Under the pieces are notes generated by a model. The model saw only the letters and a program-made list of their open reading frames with translations, was not told where the DNA came from and ran no database searches. From NCBI RefSeq assembly GCF_003952425.1, contig NZ_CP034449.1, positions 6,932,001-6,996,000 of the forward strand: 64,000 bases of DNA. Reading direction: 5' to 3'. Origin of the DNA: Mesorhizobium sp. M2A.F.Ca.ET.046.03.2.1. GTDB lineage: Bacteria > Pseudomonadota > Alphaproteobacteria > Rhizobiales > Rhizobiaceae. Both the position numbers and the translations under genes were made by a program. Positions 8,322 through 16,315 of this stretch are shown piece after piece (the stretch's first letter is position 1; each line of letters opens with the position of its first letter).

Positions 8322-9559
8322 GCCGCCACCTGGCCGGCGGGGCGGTTGTCGTTTTGAGCGGCCGGCTTGCCGGACGTGGTGTAGGGATTGGCGAGCTCGT
8401 CACCGCCTTTGATGGCCGGCAGGTTCATGGCGGCGCGGACTTCGTTCGGCGTCATGGCGCGCATAGCGACCAGCTTGCCGAAGATTTCCGCCCTACCCGC
8501 CGCGTCGGCGCGCTGAAGGTCGTCAATGACGAATTCGAAATAGAGGTCGTCTTGCTCGTCTTCGGTGAGAAGGACGGTCGCATAGGCGTCCTGCCAACGG
8601 TCGAGCCAGGGCCGAAGGCAAAGCTGAAGGAAGCTCGCCGCCATCTGTTCGGCGTTACTCCATGTCGCGCGCTCAAGCTGGTAGAGCATGTGAGGTGGCA
8701 CGCCGAAGATGCGGGCAATCTCGTTGATTTGCTCAAGCCGGTTCTCGATAAACTGCGCATCGGTGCTAGGCATCGTCTGCGCTGCATAGGTCCATCCGGC
8801 GTCGAGAATGAGCGGGTCGCCGCTGGAATTGGACTGCCACGTGCGCCACGACTTCAGGATGTTAGAAATGGTCTTCGCACCGGACTCACCGCCGGCCGGC
8901 TTTTCGTTGGACACGACGCCGGACGGTCGAGCACCACCCGCGAAGAACTTCGACGCATGGCGTTCAAGCACCATGGCAACGCCGATAGCATCCTTGCCAA
9001 GCGTGATCGGCGAGACGCCGCCGAAGGCAGGGACGTAGAGAACATCACGGTAGGACAGGCGCACCTGTCTGCCCTTGGTCGGCTGGACCAGGTAATAGGG
9101 TTCGCCGTCATCCGCGAAATGCTGCTGGACGGTGCCGGGTGTGAGGCGGTGAAGTTCGGCCGGGCGGTCACTGCCGACGCGCACAACCTGAGCATAGCCC
9201 GCACCGTGCATGAGCGCGTCCATTGTAAGGACGCTGCGAAGATGCCCGGCGCTAGTCCAAGGGTTCGCACGGCTATGCACAAGTCGATTGCCGGCGTGAT
9301 CCTTGGCGGCTTCCTTGCTATCCCCTTCCTCACGGTAGAGTTTGCAAGGCAGCGAGCCGATTGTTTCGGAAATCAGTCGGAGGGCGTGAAGGACGGCCGG
9401 CACATGCAATGCGGTGCTCGCGGTGACGGTCACGCCAGACGCTGACGGCACGATGCCGAAGACAGATTCCATGCCGTAGGAATCAGAAAGCGGGACCGAC
9501 TTCTTTTCGATCCCGCTTCCAAAAATAGTCTTCAGAAACTCGACTGGACGAGAACGCAC
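8318..9559 (-). CDS. HK97-family phage portal protein
   Basis: This 413-residue portal forms the dodecameric ring through which DNA enters the head. Visible family features are ALHVPAVLHALRLISETIGS, SYRDVLYVPAFGGVSPITLG, HASKFFAGGARPSGVVS, FIENRLEQINEIARIFGVPP with HMLYQLERATWSNAEQMAAS, and a C-terminal segment MTPNEVRAAMNLPAIKGGDE. It is the first structural gene in the transcription direction and lies about 105 bp after an unknown protein gene, across a lower-GC spacer that could carry its promoter. Confidence 0.94.
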   Translation of the reverse strand: MRSRPVEFLKTIFGSGIEKKSVPLSDSYGMESVFGIVPSASGVTVTASTALHVPAVLHALRLISETIGSLPCKLYREEGDSKEAAKDHAGNRLVHSRANPWTSAGHLRSVLTMDALMHGAGYAQVVRVGSDRPAELHRLTPGTVQQHFADDGEPYYLVQPTKGRQVRLSYRDVLYVPAFGGVSPITLGKDAIGVAMVLERHASKFFAGGARPSGVVSNEKPAGGESGAKTISNILKSWRTWQSNSSGDPLILDAGWTYAAQTMPSTDAQFIENRLEQINEIARIFGVPPHMLYQLERATWSNAEQMAASFLQLCLRPWLDRWQDAYATVLLTEDEQDDLYFEFVIDDLQRADAAGRAEIFGKLVAMRAMTPNEVRAAMNLPAIKGGDELANPYTTSGKPAAQNDNRPAGQVAA

Positions 9560-9664
9560 AACAACTCCGAAACCTTATTCGGAATTATTGTCCCACGCTC
9601 ATCGATAGGAACAAAGTCCTTTATTTAACTTCGATAGGAATATTTTCATTGATTTTTTGGCCTC

Positions 9665-10288
9665 TTATGGTCTAAGGGGTTGCACTCGGGCGGACACCTT
9701 TGCCGCGAAATCGGGCGGCGGGTTCCCATTACCGAGCCATGAATCCCATTGGCCCGTAGTCGGATTGAAAATACTGACCTTGCTGTTCGGGTTGTCATTT
9801 CCGATCGCGTTGAGAACAGCGATATATTCTTCCAAGCTCACATACCAAAGGCCCTTGTCCCGGGACCTATCGGAATTGAAGATGAACCCCGTCACACGGC
9901 TCGGATGTTCACGCCGCGATCGTTTCCGGGCATATTCGACCGTCTCGCCAAAAACGAAGCTGTGAATGATTGTGTTCGCCATGTCCTTGATCGAAATTCT
10001 TACATCGACAGCAGCGCTGAAATCGTAGTGATCTTCGATGTCGTATTTGGTGTGCTGGTTTATTCCCTTTTTCTTGCAGGGGTAAAAATCCGCAGGCACG
10101 CTGGACGACGCCAAGCTCGATGAAATCTTTTCCGATTCAATCAGCCGACGAATCTTGAACGCACCGACGAAAACGGTCTCTTCGATTGCAAATGACCGCT
10201 TTGCACTGCGCCGCTTACCGGCCCAATCTCTTAGAGCTGTTGCGTCGCGCAACAGCCCGTCTTTCCACGGAAAGCTATCCAGTATCAT
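9665..10288 (-). CDS. Hypothetical prophage protein
   Basis: A 207-residue protein of no family I recognise. It has no membrane segment or signal peptide, and is rich in Ser and charged residues with Lys/Arg clusters (AGKRRSAKRSF; ARKRSRREHPSRV). Its base composition is less GC-rich than the flanking phage genes, and the AT-rich spacers on both sides (9560-9664 and 10289-10316) add to that. It lies between integrase and portal, the position where cargo genes are often found in prophages. A cargo or defence role is a guess. Confidence 0.6.
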   Translation of the reverse strand: MILDSFPWKDGLLRDATALRDWAGKRRSAKRSFAIEETVFVGAFKIRRLIESEKISSSLASSSVPADFYPCKKKGINQHTKYDIEDHYDFSAAVDVRISIKDMANTIIHSFVFGETVEYARKRSRREHPSRVTGFIFNSDRSRDKGLWYVSLEEYIAVLNAIGNDNPNSKVSIFNPTTGQWDSWLGNGNPPPDFAAKVSARVQPLRP

Positions 10289-10316
10289 GTCGCGAATCTC
10301 TATTATTGCGCGAGCA

Positions 10317-12032
10317 TTATAGACTAAAAAGGTGTTCTAGCCGCAAGTTGGGATAGCCGATCGAATTCACCAGATCGACGCGCTGTTGCAGCATGCCTTG
10401 AGGCATGACGCCGTAACGGCCAGTCATGGTGCCGGCGACGTGGCCCAGGATGAAACCGAACTGCTCATCTAGATATCCGGCCCGGCGCAAGGCGTCGGCA
10501 ACGCCATGCCTGAAGCTATAGAGCGACAGGCCGCGCCCGGCCTTCATGCCGAGCCGGGTGAGGTAGCGGCCGAACTCACGTGAGAATTCGGCGATCATCT
10601 GCCCACGTGAATTCCGCCTAGCTTCAGGGAACAGCCGCGCCTGCCCTGCCACCTCCATACCGTCGCGATACTTGATGAAGCCGAGCCGGATAAGCTCGTC
10701 ATGAACCGGCACCACGCGCATGCTGCCTTCGGTCTTCACGCTCTTCTCGCCATCGCCTTCCGTAGTGATATGCATGATCCAGTGGCCGTGTTCCTTCCGA
10801 ACATCGGTGACCGCAAGTTGGGCAATCTCTGCCGGGCGGGCGCCAGAAAACAGCATCACCAGCGGCAACCAATAGCGATGGTCGCGGATCATGACGTTGC
10901 CGGGCTTGGCGACGTTGCGCCACTCATCGGCGCTCTGGCACCCGGTAAATAGGGGCGACTTGAACAGCGCGTTCATCTGCTCGACGCCGAAGGGGACAGT
11001 CGTCTTGTCCTTCGATTTCTTCAAGAACATGCCGTCGGTCGGGTTGCTGTCGATGTAACCGTGATTGTCCAGCCAGGTGCAGAAGGCGCTCAAGCCGGCG
11101 AGATAGCGGTTAACGGTGCTTGTGCTGATTACAGGCTTTCCGACCTTCTCATTACGCCGAACGATGTCGGCAATCTTCATGCCGGCAAACTCTTTGCTTT
11201 CGGTCGCCTTCACCGGGAACTTCAGCAACAAGGCCTTCCACTCGCGGACGGCTTTCTTGTCGATGCGTCGAGCCGGAAAGGTGCTGCCGACGTAATCGAC
11301 AAAGGTGCCAAGGTCGCGCCGGGCCTGGGCGATCGTATCGACAGCAATGCCCTTCGGATTCTCGACCGCATATTGCTCGAATAGCTCCATGATCCCCTCG
11401 CCCGGCGCTGCCTGCTCACGTGACGCGCCAGTGGCGGGCTTGACGATTGGGTCTTTCGGGGTGCCGGCGTAGTCGCCGCCATCGCGCTCGATGGTGCGCT
11501 GTAGCACCTCAATTTCGCTGCGCATCATCCGCCTTGCAAGGTCGGCACGATCGGACGAGGCAGGATCAATAAGCAGCTTGTGGCGCTCGATATAGTCGTC
11601 AACCTCATCGTCAATGAGCGCCGTCTCGCCAACCACCAGATGCTCCCGCAATTCGTCGAGCTTGACCCGGCGGGCCTTTGCTTCGAATTGGCGAAGGTTG
11701 GTCGCTGAAGGCCGGTCTTGGTCGTCCGGATGCCGCACGCGCGCTTCATGTTGGCGCGCTTGCTCATCGCGTTGCAACGAGTCGGTGTAATGCTGCCACA
11801 CGGCGTCGGCCTTGTCGTCGGCGGTGAGTTCGCGCCGGGCGCGCACGTCTTCGAACTCCGTCCGCCAGCCTTCAATCACCGGCCACAGGCGAGCCTTTGC
11901 GGTCGCCTCATCCTTCGTCCGAAGTGACTTTTTCCGCGTCGTCGTCCGGTAGACCGGCACTAAATCGACGGGAATATCGATGCGAGCGTAATAGGTCGCG
12001 CCACGTCGTTCGAGGTATGTCAGCCTTGCCAT
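10317..12032 (-). CDS. Phage tyrosine integrase
   Basis: This is a 571-residue site-specific recombinase. The N-terminal segment MARLTYLERRGATYYARIDI followed by a K/R-rich strand matches the DUF6538-type arm-binding domain. A core-binding SAM-like domain follows near residues 215-315. The catalytic half shows SGARPAEIAQLAV (first Arg), YSFRHGVADALRRAG (box II with Tyr in place of the usual first His), FILGHVAGTMTGRYG (His and the Tyr nucleophile region). The start at 12032 is chosen because the conserved N terminus begins there; ATGs at 12038 and 12068 are alternatives. It is co-directional with the structural genes. Confidence 0.92.
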   Translation of the reverse strand: MARLTYLERRGATYYARIDIPVDLVPVYRTTTRKKSLRTKDEATAKARLWPVIEGWRTEFEDVRARRELTADDKADAVWQHYTDSLQRDEQARQHEARVRHPDDQDRPSATNLRQFEAKARRVKLDELREHLVVGETALIDDEVDDYIERHKLLIDPASSDRADLARRMMRSEIEVLQRTIERDGGDYAGTPKDPIVKPATGASREQAAPGEGIMELFEQYAVENPKGIAVDTIAQARRDLGTFVDYVGSTFPARRIDKKAVREWKALLLKFPVKATESKEFAGMKIADIVRRNEKVGKPVISTSTVNRYLAGLSAFCTWLDNHGYIDSNPTDGMFLKKSKDKTTVPFGVEQMNALFKSPLFTGCQSADEWRNVAKPGNVMIRDHRYWLPLVMLFSGARPAEIAQLAVTDVRKEHGHWIMHITTEGDGEKSVKTEGSMRVVPVHDELIRLGFIKYRDGMEVAGQARLFPEARRNSRGQMIAEFSREFGRYLTRLGMKAGRGLSLYSFRHGVADALRRAGYLDEQFGFILGHVAGTMTGRYGVMPQGMLQQRVDLVNSIGYPNLRLEHLFSL

Positions 12033-12374
12033 TTCCATGCCTTCCGTAGCACGATTCCGGAACATCAAACCGGAACAGTTCTAGACGAGAAAGCGCTTGA
12101 ATCGCAATAGCTTCTTTGATTTCAGGTGGTTAGAAAAAGTTGGATTACCGTCCAGGTTCCCCAGCCAAAGTTTTCTCCGCGCATTCCCACATTTGAACCG
12201 TAAATTCATCGCAACGGGTATCGATGTCGGCTGAGCTCCGGTTGATTTTCCGGTTATATTAGCAATCAACTATATATTAATAGCTACGGCGCAGCCTGCT
12301 CGAATCGGGAATGTCCCCGATCGACGATCCGGCACTCAGTGTGCCGAGACGCTCGACCGATGCGGAGCAAACGC
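12033..12374. other. AT-rich spacer upstream of integrase; probable prophage end
   Basis: This gene-free stretch of about 340 bp is poorer in GC than the genes on either side. Just before the integrase start there is a direct repeat, CCGGAACA at 12057-12064 and again at 12070-12077, and further right an AT-rich run (ACTATATATTAATAG near 12268-12282) that could be promoter DNA. The integrase promoter and one attachment site are expected here, but the other prophage end is outside the window, so no att core can be defined. No tRNA gene was found. Confidence 0.45.
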
Positions 12375-12608
12375 ATGAGTGTCGAAACAGCATTGGCGCA
12401 ACTGTTGCGCATGATCCACCGCCGTGCCCTGAATTTGGCGACGATGCCGGACGATGAGAGAGATCCCTACTACGACAGCATCCGACGATCATGTTGCGGA
12501 GCCGCCGAGCATATCGGGCAATCTCCCGACAATGCAGCCATCACGGCAAACAGTATGGTTGAATTTACCCGGGCGATGGTCGGTATCATCGAGGCGGGCC
12601 GCGGGTAA
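12375..12608 (+). CDS. Small hypothetical protein
   Basis: A 77-residue helical protein beginning MSVETALAQLLRMIHRRALN and containing DDERDPYYDSIRRSC. No family is recognised. The downstream start at 12375 is preferred over 12339 because the first twelve residues look non-coding and the body from MSVETA is compositionally protein-like. It is the first apparent host-side gene next to the prophage. No clear partner is seen. Confidence 0.5.
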   Translation: MSVETALAQLLRMIHRRALNLATMPDDERDPYYDSIRRSCCGAAEHIGQSPDNAAITANSMVEFTRAMVGIIEAGRG

Positions 12609-12739
12609 ACCGCAGACGTCGACACGCTCGTGACGAGCTTGGAAGGCGCCGAGAAGCGTGGTTACGGCGTATTGCCCGAAGCTCGCAAGGTGATGATTGC
12701 CACCCGGGCACTTCGACGATCAAAGCTTCCTGGCGACGG

Positions 12740-12916
12740 TTATCTCGGATCGTCCCAGATGTTCGGCGACAGATGCCTGGTTATCGGCATCACAGGGAAA
12801 CCAACATCCATACGCGCGCCGGGCAGCAGCCCGTTCAGCATCCCCGCCGTCCTGTGGCCGTCCTGGGCGTATTTCAAGGCCATACCCATGCGATTCAACG
12901 TCTTCAATATCGACAT
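12740..12916 (-). CDS. Small DUF1127-like protein (58 residues)
   Basis: A short open frame starts MSILKTLNRMGMALKYAQDG and continues with a segment ending ARMDVGFP. This resembles small rhizobial proteins of the DUF1127 type, which start MxIL, carry a Tyr/Arg-rich helix and end in a D-(I/V)-G-(W/F/I) motif. An AGGG stretch precedes the ATG. DUF1127 proteins have been linked to RNA turnover and to phosphate and carbon metabolism in Agrobacterium. The overlapping plus-strand frame at 12630-13034 looks non-coding. A gene this short could be spurious. Confidence 0.45.
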   Translation of the reverse strand: MSILKTLNRMGMALKYAQDGHRTAGMLNGLLPGARMDVGFPVMPITRHLSPNIWDDPR

Positions 12917-13215
12917 AGACCTATCCCTGTTTCGCCAAGGCTATGGCGGAGACAATCCTCGTCGCCTTCATGATGGCGGTCTAAATGATCGATCAATGTT
13001 TCCGTCGCATTGCACGGAAACGCCCGGCGCGTAACATTTGCATGCAAACGAGTTTATCGTTGCCTGCAGAGTGCCGGCCGGCTTGGGCCGCTGCAGGGAT
13101 GGACAGTTTCCATTTCGATACGAAATACGCGCTCAAGCGCCATTAAACCGAAACGCAATCGCAGGAAAACCGTCATCGACCGGCTCGTCCGGAGTTTAAA
13201 CAAAGGAAAATCGAG
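12917..13215. other. Intergenic, no gene seen
   Basis: Between the DUF1127-like frame and the small secreted protein there is no convincing frame on either strand. It should carry the two divergent promoters. Only the ribosome binding site AAAGGAAAA at 13202-13210 before the next gene is clear. Confidence 0.5.
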
Positions 13216-13395
13216 ATGACCAAGATCCTTCGCAATGCAGTTTTCGCAGTTGTTGCTGTTACCGGCCTGGCAACTTCGGCCTATGCCCAGCAGACGACCA
13301 TCAATTCGTGCAGCAATCATGACGATTACTATGGCATGTGCCTTGGCGCCGCCAACAACGGCGGCCACCACGACAGCCGCGGCGACCGCCGCTAA
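13216..13395 (+). CDS. Small secreted protein (59 residues)
   Basis: The frame begins MTKILRNAVFAVVAVTGLAT and reads SAYAQ next, a good Sec signal peptide with an Ala-x-Ala cleavage site near residue 24. The mature part is only about 35 residues, is hydrophilic, has two Cys (NSC, GMC), and ends in a Gly/His/Arg-rich tail. A strong ribosome binding site lies 6-14 bases before the ATG and a terminator follows, so it forms its own transcription unit. No family is recognised. The two Cys suggest a disulfide in the periplasm. Confidence 0.8.
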   Translation: MTKILRNAVFAVVAVTGLATSAYAQQTTINSCSNHDDYYGMCLGAANNGGHHDSRGDRR

Positions 13396-13411
13396 TCGGC
13401 AAGTCGCGCTC

Positions 13412-13450
13412 GAAAAAGGCCTCGCGGGCATCTCGCCGGCGAGGCCTTTT
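13412..13450 (+). terminator. Rho-independent terminator
   Basis: The inverted repeat GGCCTCGC / GCGAGGCC is flanked by AAAAA before and TTTT after, so it can end transcription from both the small secreted protein gene on the left and the aldehyde dehydrogenase gene on the right. Confidence 0.85.
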
Positions 13451-13516
13451 GCGTTTCGAGGTGGGTGGCGGCTGCCGGTCGCCCTGGACACTCTTCCGGT
13501 TGTGAACCCGGGCTCC

Positions 13517-14949
13517 CTACTCCGCCGCCTCATACCCCGCGATGCCCTTGATCTCGAGGAAATCCTCCAGGCCGTATTCGGCATATTCGCGGCCGTTGCC
13601 GGACTGCTTGTAGCCGCCAAAGGGCAGGCCGGCGTCCCAGGTCGGGTAGTTGATGTAGACGTTGCCGGAGCGCATGCGGGCAGCCACGTCGCGCGCCTTC
13701 TCGATGTCCTTGGCCTGGATGTAGGAGGCCAGGCCATAGACCGTATCGTTGGCCTGCTCGACCGCCTGCTCGACCGTGTCGTAAGGCATGATCGACAGCA
13801 CTGGGCCGAAGATCTCCTCCCTGGCGATGCGCATGTCATGAGTGACGTTGGCGAAGACGGTCGGGCGGACGTAGTAGCCGCGGTTGAGCTCGGCCGGGCG
13901 GCCGGGGCCGCCGGCGACCAGCGTGGCGCCCTCGTCGATGCCGCTCTGGATCAGGTCCTGGATCTTGTCGAACTGGATCTGGCTGACCACCGGGCCGAGC
14001 TTCGAGGTGGGCGCGTCGGCCGGGCCACGGTGAATTTCTCCGCCGCCTTCTTGGCGTAACCGGCCGCCTCATCGTGACGGTCGCGCGGCACGAACATGCG
14101 GGTCGGCGCGTTGCAGGACTGGCCGCTGTTGCCAAAGCAGCCGGCGACGCCCTTGGTGACGGCTCGCTCCAGATCGACGTCCGGGAACAGGATGTTGGCC
14201 GACTTGCCGCCCAGTTCCTGGTGCACGCGCTTGACGGTATCGGCCGCCGCCTTGGCGACGAGGATGCCCGCGCGGGTCGAACCAGTGAAGGACATCATGT
14301 CGACATCCGGGTGGCCGGCCAGCGCCTGGCCGACGGTCGGGCCATCGCCGTTGACGAGATTGAACACACCCTTTGGCACGCCGGCCTCGTCGATGATCTC
14401 GGCGAAGATGATGGCGTCGAGCGGCGCGACCTCCGACGGCTTCAGCACCATGGTGCAGCCGGCGGCAAGCGCGGGGCCCACCTTGCAGGTGATCTGGTTC
14501 AGCGGCCAGTTCCACGGCGTGATCAGGCCGACGACGCCGATCGGCTCCTTGACGATGAGCGACGAACCTTTGACGTGGCGGAACTGGAAGGTCTTCAGCA
14601 CCTCGGCCATCTTTTCCAGATGCGCCTGGCCGACGCCGACCTGGCTGTCCAGCGCCATCTGGCGCGGCGCGCCCATCTCGCGCGAAACGGCGAGCGCGAG
14701 GTCCTTGCTGCGCTTCTTGTAGATTTCGATGACGCGGTTGAGGATGTCGAGCCGCTCCTCGACCGAGGTGAAGCCGAAGCTGCCGAAGGCGCGCTTGGCG
14801 GCGGCCACCGCCTTGTCGACATCGGCCTTGGAGCCCAGCGATATCTGCGCGAAAGCGTCCTCGTTCGAGGGATCGATGACATCGAGCGTGTTCGGCACGA
14901 CCGGATCGACCCAGGCGCCGTCGATATAGAATTGCAGATTGTGGGACAT
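13517..14949 (-). pseudogene. Aldehyde dehydrogenase family gene interrupted by a frameshift
   Basis: The gene reads as an aldehyde dehydrogenase in two overlapping frames. From 14949 the frame holds the cofactor part (TPWNWPLNQITCKVGPALAA, FTGSTRAGILVAKAAA), the general-base Glu (QELGGKSANILF) and the nucleophile Cys (FGNSGQSCNAPTRM). Near 14021-14026 the frame is lost and the family sequence (PTSKLGPVVSQIQFDKIQDL) resumes in another frame to the stop at 13517, including EEIFGPVLSIMPY and PFGGYKQSGNGRE. Restoring one base in a GGGCC run would give a normal length of about 477 residues. Either the gene is inactive or one base is missing in the assembly. The aldehyde substrate cannot be told. 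Confidence 0.88.
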
Positions 14950-15107
14950 GTTTTCCTCCTCGGCCAGCCGCGGGTGCTCGATTGCAGTGGGTCGTCGTAT
15001 ACCGCCAGAGATAACGATGCCGCAAGCGCCCTGTCAAACGCAAGCGCGGGCGGTTGAGCCAGCCGTCCGTCGAGCCTGACGTGCCGGCTGACGCCCACCG
15101 GGACCGA

Positions 15108-15491
15108 TTACAGCAGCGTATGTCCAGCGTCACCCAGCAGCCGGGCCGCCGCGGCTTGATCGGCGGCCTTCACCAGCAGGTGGTCGCCATCGAAGGTGGA
15201 CACCACGAAGATGCCCAGCCCGTTCTCCGACAGCGGCCGAATGACAGACAGCACGATGCCGGTTTCACCGAAGGCAAAGGGGCCTTCGAATTTGAAGGCG
15301 ACCCAGTCGCTGTCGTGCCTGACCGAAGCCGGTACGCGCTCCTGCAGGCAGGTTATCGAAAGCTCATCCTCGGTTCTGGTGATGCTGACGAAACCCGGCC
15401 CGTCCGCCCAATCGGGAATGCCATGTCCAGCTTCCAGCCTCGAAATCGCGTATAGGCCTGGCAGTTGCTTCAGCCTGATCCTGGCAGCCAT
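15108..15491 (-). CDS. ACT-domain protein (CASTOR/ACT_7-like)
   Basis: This protein of about 127 residues resembles the small amino-acid-sensing ACT proteins found across bacteria. It starts with RIRLKQLPGLYAISRLEAGH, and a second unit has KFEGPFAFGETGIVLSVIRP and LGIFVVSTFDGDHLLVKA, where the ligand pocket of such proteins lies. Role unknown; binding of an amino acid is expected from the family. Its start region overlaps the tail of the GNAT gene frame by more than 120 bases. ATGs at 15515 and 15491 are both possible. Confidence 0.8.
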   Translation of the reverse strand: MAARIRLKQLPGLYAISRLEAGHGIPDWADGPGFVSITRTEDELSITCLQERVPASVRHDSDWVAFKFEGPFAFGETGIVLSVIRPLSENGLGIFVVSTFDGDHLLVKAADQAAAARLLGDAGHTLL

Positions 15492-15978
15492 GGCCCCGCT
15501 CCGATTGCCGGTCATCCCCGATCCTCTTGCTCATATAAACGGTCGAGCCGTTCATGAACGGCTCTTCCCGGTCGACCGAATAGCCCTGCCTCTTATAGAG
15601 CGACACATTCGCCTCGAACGCGCCGTTGGTCAGCAGGCGAAGCTGATGGCGCCCGGCCTTGCGCGCCTTGCCCTCTGCCCGCTCCAGTAGCAGCCGGCCG
15701 ATCCCTTTGCCCTGCGCCTCCGGCGCGACGCAGAGATTCTCGATCCAGAGATGATCGTCGGCGAGGACGGATCCAAGCATCCCGACAATGCGATCCTGCG
15801 CAACGGCGAGGTCGAATGGATGCTCGGCGACAGCCTTGTCGTAATCGGCGCGCATCGGCAGCGGCTCGCGGCCGATTACCGGCACCCATTTGGCATAGGC
15901 GGCGCGCACGATGTCGCGGATGGCGGCGGCGTCCGCCGCTTCGGCCGTCCGAAATCGGATGGGAAAATCGATGGTCAT
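15364..15978 (-). CDS. GNAT family N-acetyltransferase
   Basis: This 204-residue frame holds a GNAT fold: RTAEAADAAAIRDIVRAAY at the start, the acetyl-CoA binding motif VAPEAQGKGIGRLLLERAE near residue 88, and LYKRQGYSVDREEPFMNG near residue 130, where family members usually end within 15 residues. Here about 50 more residues are read from DNA that codes the ACT protein in another frame, so the last quarter is probably not under selection, or a stop or frame was changed. An arginine-rich leader frame and terminator precede the gene. Substrate unknown; a polyamine or amino acid would fit the leader. Confidence 0.83.
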   Translation of the reverse strand: MTIDFPIRFRTAEAADAAAIRDIVRAAYAKWVPVIGREPLPMRADYDKAVAEHPFDLAVAQDRIVGMLGSVLADDHLWIENLCVAPEAQGKGIGRLLLERAEGKARKAGRHQLRLLTNGAFEANVSLYKRQGYSVDREEPFMNGSTVYMSKRIGDDRQSERGHGCQDQAEATARPIRDFEAGSWTWHSRLGGRAGFRQHHQNRG

Positions 15979-15996
15979 TGCGAGGCTCCAGATATG

Positions 15997-16027
15997 AAAA
16001 CCCCGCCGGCTGAAGTCGCGGGCGGGG
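15997..16027 (-). terminator. Terminator hairpin in the leader of the GNAT gene (possible attenuator)
   Basis: On the minus strand CCCCGCC and GGCGGGG pair across a 13-base loop and are followed at once by TTTT, then by the GNAT ribosome binding region (GGAGCC) and its ATG 19 bases later. A terminator directly before a start codon makes sense only as a conditional one. Confidence 0.65.
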
Positions 16028-16062
16028 CAGGAAACGAACGAACCTTATCTATCGTATCGGGC

Positions 16063-16143
16063 TTATCGTCGCGCAATCGGCCTGCCGCTCCGCACTCGGC
16101 GAAAGCGGCGTCGCTTGGTATTGGCGGGCGCGCGGGAGAACAT
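16063..16143 (-). CDS. Arginine-rich leader ORF (26 residues), candidate attenuation peptide
   Basis: The frame encodes [20 protein letters not shown] and ends RPIARR; 10 of 26 residues are Arg and one is Lys. Its stop lies 35 bases before the terminator hairpin at 15997-16027. This is the layout of an attenuation or arrest-peptide leader, and Arg-rich leaders are known before polyamine genes (SpeFL in gamma-proteobacteria; an alpha-proteobacterial speF leader RNA is also described). No good ribosome binding site is seen, and short Arg-rich frames arise by chance in GC-rich DNA. Confidence 0.4.
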   Translation of the reverse strand: MFSRAPANTKRRRFRRVRSGRPIARR

Positions 16144-16315
16144 CGCGGCAAGCTGGAGGAGGAACCGGCAAGCGTCAAGGCTCGGCCGGTGCCGGTTATT
16201 GGGCCAACCCGCTCGCCAATCGTTCGCAAAAATCGATCGTTATAACTCGAATAATTCGTTTGAAAGATTAGTCCGGGAATGGCATTCCGGCACCGAGCGC
16301 GCCTGGAGAATTCGA

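Noticed and set aside
12057..12077. CCGGAACA direct repeat as attachment site
   Set aside because: Too short and both copies are on the same side of the prophage; a true att pair would flank it. It may be an integrase binding repeat instead.
12630..13034. Plus-strand frame of 134 codons
   Set aside because: The translation has no protein-like pattern and overlaps the better-supported small minus-strand frame at 12740-12916.
14074..15057. Plus-strand frame of 327 codons opposite the aldehyde dehydrogenase
   Set aside because: Antisense to a recognised gene; composition typical of a shadow frame.
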